From the NCBI GenBank assembly GCA_043820045.1, contig JBDREF010000010.1:1-12512 (forward strand): DNA of 12,512 nucleotides, in the 5' to 3' direction. The notes under the pieces are model-generated. The model saw only the letters and a list, made by a program, of their open reading frames with translations, did not search any database and was not told the DNA's origin. Positions 7,125 through 12,512 of this stretch are shown here, in pieces (position 1 is the first letter of the stretch; the number at the start of each line of letters is the position of its first letter). Both the position numbers and the translations under genes were made by a program. Source of the stretch: JBDREF01 sp043820045 (GTDB lineage Bacteria; Planctomycetota; Phycisphaerae; Sedimentisphaerales; Anaerobacaceae).

Positions 7125-7407
7125 AAAAGTATCCTTTTACTACTTTTGCCCAATCTGTTCCGCTGTGCCAGGTTCCAGGGCATTTAAAGCATTTTCTGTA
7201 TTATTAAGCTTGTCTATTCAATAAATAACGGCGGATTTTATGCGTAAAGCACAGGGAATGCAATCAACTTTTGCGAAAAATATGCCCTTGACTTGATTTA
7301 GAGCACTTTATATGTGCCACCCGTTTTCATAAATGTGATAAATCCAATCTCTTAATGACTTCATTATGTTGAATTTCATAGCAAAAAATAAACACCAATT
7401 ATAAATA

Positions 7408-8175
7408 CTACAGTTTTTCGTGCCTTATTATGGCCCGGTAGAGGCCGTTGATGCGTTTGCCGTCAACGATTGTGGGGGAATATTTCTCGTTTCGCGGCTG
7501 CAAACGCACTTTGTCGTCCGATTCGAAGAACACCCGCTTGAAGGTTGTCTCGTGCGGCATCGCAAAACGTACAAAGCAGTCGTCGCCGTTATGCACGTCC
7601 GCCGCCGGTGAGAATATCACTATGTCGCCTTCGTTGAATTTCGGCTCCATCGAATCCCCGACGACGCGTACGGCAAAGGCGTTCAGATCGTGCAAGTCCG
7701 GGCAGCGAATATAGTCGTCAGCTATGCCCACGGGGTAGTCCAGGTCGTTGAAATCGCTCGGATAGCCGGCTGAGACTTTGTTTATCACAGGTACCAATCG
7801 ACCCGCCGCCAGGGGCAGTTTGTCCGATTCTCCCCCGGCAAGAAGCCTCTTGAGCTGGCTCTGGTTGACTTTCTTCTTGCCGACAATATTCTTGACAACT
7901 TGCCGCCATTTCTGCTTCTCCGTCTGAGCAGATTCGTATTCCTGGCGAATATCGGGAGGCATCCCCTCCATGTGGGCAAGATGCAGCAAAAGGCCTGATT
8001 CAAATTCAAGTACCTTCTCGAGCTTGATCAGCAATTCGTCGCTGGGCGGGTTCTTCACCTTGCTGGTTTCGATGGTGGACAGATACGGCTTTGAAAATCC
8101 TATGCGGTTGCTGACCTCATCCAGGGTCAGATTCAGCCGTTCGCGTTTTTCTCTTATTATTTGCCCCAGAGACAT
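7408..8175 (-). CDS. XRE-family transcriptional repressor with C-terminal S24 (LexA/CI-like) self-cleavage domain
   Basis: A 255-residue cytoplasmic regulator. Residues 3-58 are an XRE helix-turn-helix (LGQIIREKRERLNLTLDEVSNRIGFSKPYLSTIE...). A charged linker (about 80-120) leads to the S24 domain: the cleavage-type dipeptide Ala136-Gly137 in NKVSAGYPSD, the nucleophile Ser175 in VVGDSMEP and the general base Lys213 in TTFKRV. Ser-Lys spacing is 38 and Ala-Gly-to-Ser spacing is 39, close to those of LexA and lambda CI, so autocleavage is plausible. Start 8175 has AAAGGA about 7 bases upstream; the frame is open further back but that part overlaps the neighbouring gene. It lies 28 bases behind the DUF362 gene and is almost certainly co-transcribed with it. 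It is not LexA itself, whose DNA-binding part is a winged helix. It resembles phage CI-type repressors, yet no phage genes are near. Confidence 0.9.
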   Translation of the reverse strand: MSLGQIIREKRERLNLTLDEVSNRIGFSKPYLSTIETSKVKNPPSDELLIKLEKVLEFESGLLLHLAHMEGMPPDIRQEYESAQTEKQKWRQVVKNIVGKKKVNQSQLKRLLAGGESDKLPLAAGRLVPVINKVSAGYPSDFNDLDYPVGIADDYIRCPDLHDLNAFAVRVVGDSMEPKFNEGDIVIFSPAADVHNGDDCFVRFAMPHETTFKRVFFESDDKVRLQPRNEKYSPTIVDGKRINGLYRAIIRHEKL

Positions 8176-8203
8176 GCTAAATCCTTTAAATTGACTCCGT
8201 TTG

Positions 8204-9280
8204 CTAATCAACTTCCACAAGGTCGTAGCTGCTGCTCCCCATGCCGATGTTTTCGGCGTGCTCGATTTGGCACCGCGGATCGAGCCGGCTATTGCCCAGC
8301 AGTTCGTTGAGTTTTCGTTTTGCCCTGTTTTCCGCCAGATCCAGCGATGCCGCATCGACTGCCACTGGGTCCCTCGAAGCGACTATGCCGATATCGTCCA
8401 CTATTCTTGGCATATTCGGCGTGTCGAAGCAATCACAATCTTTGGTCATGGACAGCAGGAAATTGAAAAATACGGCCCTGTTCTCCTTGCCGTTTAGCGT
8501 TCCCAATGCGTGTTCGGCCATGCTTTTCTGCAGAACCTCGGTTTCCTGGCCCCAGTTGCACTTGACGGCGCCAAACCGGCAGGCCGCCATACATTCGGCA
8601 CATCCGATGCACTTGTCCTGGTCTATGTGTGCCTGAACCTCATCGAGGGTGATCGCATCAGCCGGGCAGTAATCGTGACAGACGCCGCAAAGCGTACAGT
8701 CGTCGCCGATAACGAGTCGCAGGGCTGCGTGCTGCTTCATTTTGCCTTTTTTGCTCGCACAGCCCATCCCCATGGTTTTGATAGTAGCTCCGAGGCCCGC
8801 CGCAACATGGCCTGTGAAGTGCGCCACGGAAAGAATGGACTGGCACCTTGCAATATCGTATGCGACAAAGACCTCATCGTTAATCTCGCCGTTGACCTTC
8901 ACCGCCACCTCGGAAGTCCCGCTCAGTCCGTCGGGCGAAATGAACGGTATTCCCAACCCATCCAGACTGAATCCGTGCTCGGCGGCCAGAGTAGCGTGGT
9001 CGATTGCGTTGTGCCTTCGACCGACGTACAAGGTGGTGGTGTCGGTCACGAAGGGTTTTGTTCTTAATGCGAGCAGCTCATTCACCAGCCCCTTGATGCA
9101 GGGAGCTTTTATGTATGTATTGTTGCCGTCTTCGCCGACGTGCACCTTGACGGCGGTAAAATCATTTTCCCTGAAGCAGTCTGCAAAGCCGCCCGCCTTG
9201 AACAATCTGCGGGCTTTCTCGGAGATCACCTTCTCCCCGTCGTTGATGGAAGCCTTGATGAAATATACCCTGGAACCCAT
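8204..9280 (-). CDS. DUF362 protein with two [4Fe-4S] ferredoxin motifs
   Basis: A 358-residue cytoplasmic iron-sulfur protein. The DUF362 fold spans the N-terminal 185 residues and the C-terminal part, including KVHVGEDGNNTYI (45-57), VTDTTTLY (78-85), SVAHFTGHVAAGLGATIKTMGMG (151-173) and SRDPVAVDAASLDL (302-315). Inserted between is a ferredoxin unit with Cys195, 198, 201, 205 and Cys224, 227, 230, 234, both of the pattern CxxCxxCxxxC, so two [4Fe-4S] clusters are expected. Extra Cys282 and Cys284 are present. Start 9280 (MGSRVYF) is chosen because AAGGGG precedes it and the promoter leader fits; the frame is open to 9337. The family is common in anaerobes and its reaction is unknown; electron transfer is inferred. 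It heads an operon with the XRE-S24 repressor. Confidence 0.9.
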   Translation of the reverse strand: MGSRVYFIKASINDGEKVISEKARRLFKAGGFADCFRENDFTAVKVHVGEDGNNTYIKAPCIKGLVNELLALRTKPFVTDTTTLYVGRRHNAIDHATLAAEHGFSLDGLGIPFISPDGLSGTSEVAVKVNGEINDEVFVAYDIARCQSILSVAHFTGHVAAGLGATIKTMGMGCASKKGKMKQHAALRLVIGDDCTLCGVCHDYCPADAITLDEVQAHIDQDKCIGCAECMAACRFGAVKCNWGQETEVLQKSMAEHALGTLNGKENRAVFFNFLLSMTKDCDCFDTPNMPRIVDDIGIVASRDPVAVDAASLDLAENRAKRKLNELLGNSRLDPRCQIEHAENIGMGSSSYDLVEVD

Positions 9281-9314
9281 AAAAGACACCCCTTGCGATT
9301 CAACGGACCTGCCT

Positions 9315-9335
9315 GCTACTTTGCGGCTACTTTGC
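9315..9335 (-). repeat. Tandem 10-bp direct repeat, candidate operator of the DUF362-repressor operon
   Basis: GCAAAGTAGC occurs twice on the minus strand (9326-9335 and 9315-9324), one base apart, giving an 11-bp period, about one helical turn. It begins some 13-33 bases downstream of the predicted transcription start, in the DUF362 leader and before its ribosome binding site. Two sites on one face of the helix suit a dimeric repressor, and the operon encodes one; the link is inferred. Confidence 0.45.
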
Positions 9336-9354
9336 ACCGCCCGGCAACGCCATG

Positions 9355-9382
9355 ATTATACAGCCTTATCACCCTACTGCAA
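9355..9382 (-). promoter_or_regulatory. Promoter of the DUF362-repressor operon
   Basis: A perfect TATAAT (9355-9360, minus strand) preceded after 16 bases by TTGCAG (9377-9382). Transcription would start near 9348, leaving a leader of about 68 bases that contains the tandem 10-bp repeat and AAGGGG. The -35 box is imperfect. It lies partly next to the 3' end of mntP (stop at 9390), so it is an internal promoter of the minus-strand run. Confidence 0.5.
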
Positions 9383-9389
9383 GGACGAC

Positions 9390-9950
9390 TCAGCAGAACA
9401 AATGTTGGATAAGGATTTTTACCCCGATTCCTATGAGAATCAGGCCGCCCAGGGCCTCGATTTTATTCTCGAAGAAGTGCCCGAACCTCTTACCTATGAA
9501 AACGCCGAGGTAGGACAATCCGAAGGTTATTACTCCTATGATTATCACCGCAGCGACAATAGAGCTGGCGATAAGCGAAAGCGTAATGCCAATCGCCAGG
9601 GCGTCGATGCTGGTCGCAACCGACAGGACGAGCAGGACGAAGATGTTCGACGGGTCGAAATTCTCCTCGACGGATTTGATTTTGAACGACTCGTAGATCA
9701 TTTTGCCGCCTACAGCGGTCAGAAGGGCGAAAGCTATCCAGTGGTCGCAGGATACTATGTACTCTTTGAGAGTGAGCCCGGCCAGTGAGCCTATCAACGG
9801 CATAAACGCCTGAAAGCCCCCGAAGAACAGGGCCATCCGCAGCGCATGCTTGACGTGCAACCGCTTGTATGCACCGCCGCTGACGATGGAGACGACAAAG
9901 GCGTCCATCGCCAGTGCAACCGCTATCACTATAATTGTGGCCAATTCCAT
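9390..9950 (-). CDS. mntP: Manganese efflux pump MntP
   Basis: Inner-membrane exporter of Mn2+ that protects against manganese excess. The 186-residue length is typical. Six membrane segments can be drawn at about 3-24, 36-58, 68-86, 102-125, 132-152 and 167-184. The two repeated family motifs are present: ALAMDAFVVSI (12-22, Asp16) and SVATSIDALAIGI (110-122, Asp116), whose acidic residues are thought to bind the metal. AAAGGT precedes the ATG. The start codon is only 14 bases from the end of the inverted repeat element 9965-10099, and I see neither a yybP-ykoY manganese riboswitch nor a clear promoter in front, so expression may depend on read-through from the DUF1638 gene or on the element. 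Confidence 0.93.
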   Translation of the reverse strand: MELATIIVIAVALAMDAFVVSIVSGGAYKRLHVKHALRMALFFGGFQAFMPLIGSLAGLTLKEYIVSCDHWIAFALLTAVGGKMIYESFKIKSVEENFDPSNIFVLLVLSVATSIDALAIGITLSLIASSIVAAVIIIGVITFGLSYLGVFIGKRFGHFFENKIEALGGLILIGIGVKILIQHLFC

Positions 9951-9964
9951 AAAGACCTTTATGG

Positions 9965-10099
9965 GCCTGTTGAAAAAGTTTTACTGTCGGGCCTGAGATT
10001 GCCGCGCGATTCTACGAATCGCTCGCAATGACCTCGAAACGTATTTAATGTCATTGCGAGGAGCGAAGCGACGAAGCAATCTCACGTTTTTCAACAGGC
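9965..10099. mobile_element. MITE/BIME-like inverted-repeat element, about 135 bp, non-coding
   Basis: The ends are perfect 13-bp inverted repeats: GCCTGTTGAAAAA (9965-9977) and TTTTTCAACAGGC (10087-10099). Inside lie two arms in inverted orientation, 9995-10032 (starting GAGATTGC, ending GCAATGAC) and 10050-10083 (GTCATTGCGAGGAGCGAAGC..., ending GCAATCTC). Each arm is itself a hairpin closed by ATTGC/GCAAT; the left one has an inner stem GCGATTC-TAC-GAATCGC. No open reading frame is inside, so it would need a transposase from elsewhere. The CATTGCGAGGAGCGAAGCG wording is, from memory, common as an intergenic repeat in many unrelated bacteria. I cannot identify a clear target duplication. It fills nearly all of the gap between the DUF1638 gene and mntP. 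Confidence 0.7.
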
Positions 10100-10118
10100 T
10101 CCCATGATGTCCGTTTCT

Positions 10119-10835
10119 CTACCATGCCCTTATTATGCCATCGTTGGTGAGGTCGTCACTGATTTTCTGGCCGGGCTTTACTACTAAGAACTCGGCGTCG
10201 TTCCATTGGCCGTCAACAAATCTTTGCATAAGGCCGGGGCCGCCCTGCAATTCGTCGTAATTCCATTTCAGAAATTCGGCGCAGCGCTTTGTATAATTCC
10301 TGTATTCGTCCGAATCGGCAATGCCCCAATCTACATAAGTCGCCCAGTTGTACTCTTTTATCCAGCCCTGCTCGACCTCCATGAGGTATTGAGCATTGTC
10401 GTCGCCGTATTTTTCCCTGTACTCCTTGAGCATCGTTTCGTAACGCTCTTCGCTGGGCTGCTTGCCGGACTCTATCCACCCGGCGCTGTACCAATAGACG
10501 CCGCGATGGGAGTCGAAGTATTCCTGGTATTTGTCCTTGGAGCCGAGCAGAAGCGTAATGCAGTCGTGGCCTCGCGGCACGACAATCGGCATTTTCGCCG
10601 ACAGGCCGACAATGCCGTTGCTGCAAAGGCCGTAGCCAAGCAGCGAAGCATCGTAGGGCCGCCCCTGGATGTCATAGTTGTTGTCGAGGGCCTTCTGGAC
10701 TTCAGCACGCAGCTTGTCCGGCTCATCATGCAGACCCTGCGGCATCAGGACAATATCGACGACGTTCTTTGTCCGGGCGGCGCAAAAATACGCTTCTCTC
10801 TGCATCACCTTGCATACGATAAACTGAAGTCTCAT
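10119..10835 (-). CDS. DUF1638 protein
   Basis: A 238-residue soluble protein. It begins MRLQFIVCKVMQREAYFCAA and continues with VVDIVLMPQGLHDEPDKLR (25-43), LLGYGLCSNGIVGL (65-78) and IVVPRGHDCITLLLGS (84-99), followed by an aromatic stretch GVYWYSAGW (112-120). These are the hallmarks of DUF1638. Cys8, His36, Cys71, His90 and Cys92 are good candidates for a metal site. The family's reaction is not known; it often sits near corrinoid-dependent methyltransferase genes in anaerobes, but none is in this window. Its start has only a weak AAGAGAA upstream, but the N-terminus matches the family. It follows the secreted Ada-like protein gene by 31 bases and is probably in the same operon. Confidence 0.88.
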   Translation of the reverse strand: MRLQFIVCKVMQREAYFCAARTKNVVDIVLMPQGLHDEPDKLRAEVQKALDNNYDIQGRPYDASLLGYGLCSNGIVGLSAKMPIVVPRGHDCITLLLGSKDKYQEYFDSHRGVYWYSAGWIESGKQPSEERYETMLKEYREKYGDDNAQYLMEVEQGWIKEYNWATYVDWGIADSDEYRNYTKRCAEFLKWNYDELQGGPGLMQRFVDGQWNDAEFLVVKPGQKISDDLTNDGIIRAW

Positions 10836-10866
10836 ACGAAAGTTCTCTTAGCCAGCCGAACGGCCC

Positions 10867-11658
10867 CTATGGTTCACACGATTTGCAGGGTCTCTTGCCG
10901 CTGCTCATTGCTTCGTCTCTGGTTCTGTAGGTTACAAGGTTCTCCGGCGAGATGTTCCCTGCCCAGCGGCAGTCAGGTCTGTGGAAGATGCCGCTGCTGT
11001 TCGATGCGACATATTTGCCGGCACCTGGGGCCGATTTCGCGTATGCCCCGGCGTTCTTTTCCGAGGCTGTCGCTGCGTTGGGTTCATGCATCCCGGTGTC
11101 TGAGGATTGGCTGTCCGGCGGATTAGTTGCCCGGTATGCGCGGATAAAGACGTTGACCTGATCCAGCACAACATCGGCAACTTCAGCGGGCATATCTTCC
11201 ACCGATGCCGCCTGCATAACCGGATTCAACTTCCATACGTCGGCCTTGAAAATAGGGGCCAATTGCTCCGTCAGGTGCGTCGATCTTGCCAGCGAAGTCT
11301 GAATGCGGAACACGTACTGCTGCGAAGCTTCGAGTTTGAGCATCTCTATATAGACACGAAGCTCCGGCATATTCGGATCGCCGTACCTGGAGCCGGGGGA
11401 TAGCTCTATGCCCGCTTTTTTCAATTTGTCGGTTACCATCCCTGCCAGTTCCGCCCAAACCAGCCCGTCATTCTCAGCTCGGGCGCCCAGCCGCAGAATA
11501 GACAGACGGAATATGTCCACTCCGGCCAGGGCCGGATGAGGCCGGCTGATTAGGGAGTATCTGTCGTCGGGCAGGGGCGGCTGTGCCCGTACCAGGGCAG
11601 AAACAAACGGGATTCCGGCAAGCAAAGTCAAAACGAGAACGTACTGTCTGGTTTTCAT
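10867..11658 (-). CDS. Secreted protein of unknown function with a C-terminal Ada-like zinc-binding motif
   Basis: A 263-residue exported protein with a signal peptide (MKTRQYVLVLTLLAGIPFVSALVRA, cleavage around residue 25). Residues 45-178 form a globular part of unknown family (LSILRLGARAENDGLVWAELAGMVTDKLKKAG..., ending in VLDQVNVFIRAYR). A low-complexity Ala/Ser/Asn linker (180-214) follows. The last 48 residues contain FHRPDCRWAGNISPEN, TRDEA and GKRPCKSCEP, with His226, Cys230, Cys258 and Cys261 arranged like the four ligands of the Ada N-terminal metal-binding domain (where the first is Cys). A free-standing domain of this kind in exported proteins is probably structural or ligand-binding, not DNA repair; this is inferred. 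AAGGAGAGG precedes the ATG, which settles the start at 11658. The TIM barrel gene ends 81 bases upstream. Confidence 0.85.
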   Translation of the reverse strand: MKTRQYVLVLTLLAGIPFVSALVRAQPPLPDDRYSLISRPHPALAGVDIFRLSILRLGARAENDGLVWAELAGMVTDKLKKAGIELSPGSRYGDPNMPELRVYIEMLKLEASQQYVFRIQTSLARSTHLTEQLAPIFKADVWKLNPVMQAASVEDMPAEVADVVLDQVNVFIRAYRATNPPDSQSSDTGMHEPNAATASEKNAGAYAKSAPGAGKYVASNSSGIFHRPDCRWAGNISPENLVTYRTRDEAMSSGKRPCKSCEP

Positions 11659-11739
11659 GTTAGCCCTCTCCTTCCGCAATTGTATTTGGGGCTGCAATTT
11701 CGGCTCTGTAAGGGCAAAGATACCACCGGTATTCCTGAC

Positions 11740-12512
11740 TTAGCTTACACCTAAAGCTTTGCTTACTGCGGCCTTCATCTTTGCCAAACCGGTTTTCGCC
11801 ACCGCCAGCGGGTTCTCTTTCCAATAGGTAGGGTTAAACAGTTCAAGTGAGAGTACCGCCCGGCTGCCGTTAGCATGCAGGTCGCCGATGATTTGCGTCA
11901 GTGGTGCGATGCCGTCGCCGGGAAAGACGCGATCGCGATCGGTTATCGTCTCTCGCGGCGGATCGGCGGGATAATCGTTCAAATGGAAGACCTGGACGGC
12001 GTGGGCGCTCAGTTGCTTGTATGCGTTGAAGTCGGTGCCGCCTTTGTACGTGTGATAGACATCGGGCAACAGGCACGCTTTCGGGTGGCCGCTTTCGATC
12101 ACTACGAACATTGCCTCGCCCAGCAAGTGAAGGTTCTGTGACGAGCCCCATGTTTCGAGTTGCGGCACTATGCCCATCTTGTCGCCCAATTCCAGCAATG
12201 CTCGATATCGCTCGGCAGCCTTCATGAGATCGAGCCCCGGCTCTCTGTTGGCGCCCGCCGGCGGTGCTGCGATGCGCTTGCCTCCGATTTGCGCCAAGAC
12301 GTCCATGGCCTGCTTGATTTGCTCCATACCTTTGCTGCGTTCGGCGTCGTCATCCACTATCCAGCGGGAAAAATCAATCGCGCTTTCCACGGTCAGACCC
12401 AGGTCGCCGGTTTGCTTTCGAATATCGCTGAGTTTGCCCCCGCCTGCTGCATATTCCTGGACTTTGCTGACCCAGGGTTCGATGGCGTTGTAGCCGGCTT
12501 CGGCTGCGATTT
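11740..12512 (-). CDS. Sugar phosphate isomerase/epimerase (xylose isomerase-like TIM barrel), N-terminus beyond the right edge
   Basis: The frame is open to the right edge, giving 256 complete codons before the stop; a GTG at 12390 is internal, because the residues upstream of it (AEAGYNAIEPWVSKVQEYA...) continue the fold. Typical AP-endonuclease-2/xylose-isomerase-like features are seen in order: a strand-helix start with GYNAIEPW, IGGKRIAAPP, VPQLETWGSS (metal-ligand Glu), CLLPDVYHTYKGG (Asp and His ligands), VFHLNDYP (His/Asp), DRVFPGDGIAPL, and VLSLELFNPTYW (Glu). Such enzymes bind a divalent metal and isomerise or epimerise sugars, keto-sugars or inositol derivatives; the substrate here is not determined. 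It is the first gene seen of the minus-strand run towards the secreted Ada-like protein and DUF1638 genes. Confidence 0.88.
   Translation of the reverse strand, partial: IAAEAGYNAIEPWVSKVQEYAAGGGKLSDIRKQTGDLGLTVESAIDFSRWIVDDDAERSKGMEQIKQAMDVLAQIGGKRIAAPPAGANREPGLDLMKAAERYRALLELGDKMGIVPQLETWGSSQNLHLLGEAMFVVIESGHPKACLLPDVYHTYKGGTDFNAYKQLSAHAVQVFHLNDYPADPPRETITDRDRVFPGDGIAPLTQIIGDLHANGSRAVLSLELFNPTYWKENPLAVAKTGLAKMKAAVSKALGVS

Larger units (their letters stand above)
6704..7407. other. AT-rich convergent intergenic region
   Basis: About 700 bases between the plus-strand hydrolase gene and the minus-strand repressor gene, noticeably richer in A+T than the flanks. It contains the 42-codon small gene at 6996-7124, the 18-codon frame at 6865-6921, a possible plus-strand promoter at 6812-6840 and an imperfect hairpin at 6885-6917. 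I see no tRNA, no strong terminator for the hydrolase gene and no recognisable gene remnant of a known family. Confidence 0.6.

Noticed and set aside
7288..7314. TTGACT with TATATG after 15 bases on the plus strand, pointing towards the 3' end of the repressor gene
   Set aside because: The spacer is too short and no plus-strand gene follows; an antisense RNA cannot be excluded but is not supported.
7308..7379. A 23-codon minus-strand frame beginning MKFNIMKSLRDW, between repressor and small basic gene
   Set aside because: The Trp/Tyr-rich peptide looks protein-like, but there is no ribosome binding site and the region is AT-rich, so chance is the simpler reading.
8742..9788. A 348-codon plus-strand frame opposite the DUF362 gene and mntP
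   Set aside because: It spans two recognised minus-strand genes and the promoter between them, and reads as an antisense shadow without domain.
9951..10118. yybP-ykoY manganese riboswitch in front of mntP
   Set aside because: Looked for because the family often precedes mntP. The gap is filled by the inverted repeat element and I find no matching stems or conserved riboswitch loops.
10206..11126. A 306-codon plus-strand frame opposite the DUF1638 and secreted Ada-like genes
   Set aside because: Both opposite genes show family motifs and good starts; this frame shows neither.
11720..11732. Small hairpin ATACC-ACC-GGTAT after the TIM barrel gene
   Set aside because: The stem is only 5 bp with a 3-base loop and lacks a proper T-run, so it is not called a terminator.
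11740..12390. TIM barrel gene starting at the GTG at 12390
   Set aside because: The reading frame continues to the window edge with residues that fit the fold, so this GTG is internal.

Overview
The window (12.5 kb, moderately GC-rich in genes, clearly AT-richer between them) reads as ordinary bacterial chromosome. No rRNA, tRNA, CRISPR array, transposase or phage structural gene is visible. The mix of genes (a rhamnulokinase beside a PHP-domain protein, a secreted GH-D-like sugar hydrolase, xylose-isomerase-type TIM barrel protein, DUF1638, DUF362 ferredoxin, a secreted protein ending in an Ada-like zinc site) recalls anaerobic, polysaccharide-degrading Planctomycetota, perhaps the Phycisphaerae/Sedimentisphaerales side. 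That placement is an inference from gene content, not from a marker gene.

Layout. 1-3436, minus strand: a PHP-domain gene cut by the left edge, rhamnulokinase (rhaB) with its own promoter, and folC (dihydrofolate/folylpolyglutamate synthase), whose promoter lies so close to the only usable start that the mRNA looks nearly leaderless. 3437-3758: divergent intergenic region with the folC promoter, a terminator-like hairpin and a possible comF -10 box. 3759-6703, plus strand: comF, then 41 bases later a secreted GH-D-like glycoside hydrolase. 6704-7407: a 700-base AT-rich convergent region without any long gene. It holds a convincing 42-codon basic small gene (minus) and a weaker 18-codon frame with a very good ribosome binding site. 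7408-12512, minus strand throughout: reading in the direction of transcription, a sugar-isomerase-type TIM barrel gene (cut by the right edge), a secreted protein with an Ada-like C-terminal zinc site, a DUF1638 protein, mntP (Mn2+ exporter), a DUF362/2[4Fe-4S] protein, and an XRE-S24 LexA/CI-like repressor.

How they fit together. rhaB and the PHP gene are translationally close and form a rhamnose-catabolic unit. The DUF362 gene and the repressor are 28 bases apart behind one good promoter, so the repressor probably controls its own operon; a tandem 10-bp repeat with 11-bp period lies just downstream of the predicted transcription start and is the best operator candidate. A related sequence lies directly upstream of the 42-codon gene. 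A 135-bp MITE/BIME-like inverted repeat element fills the gap between the DUF1638 gene and mntP and ends 14 bases before the mntP start codon. The most interesting parts are the repressor/DUF362 unit with its candidate operator, the element in the mntP leader, the small basic gene, and the leaderless folC. I do not see a complete new defence or mobile system.
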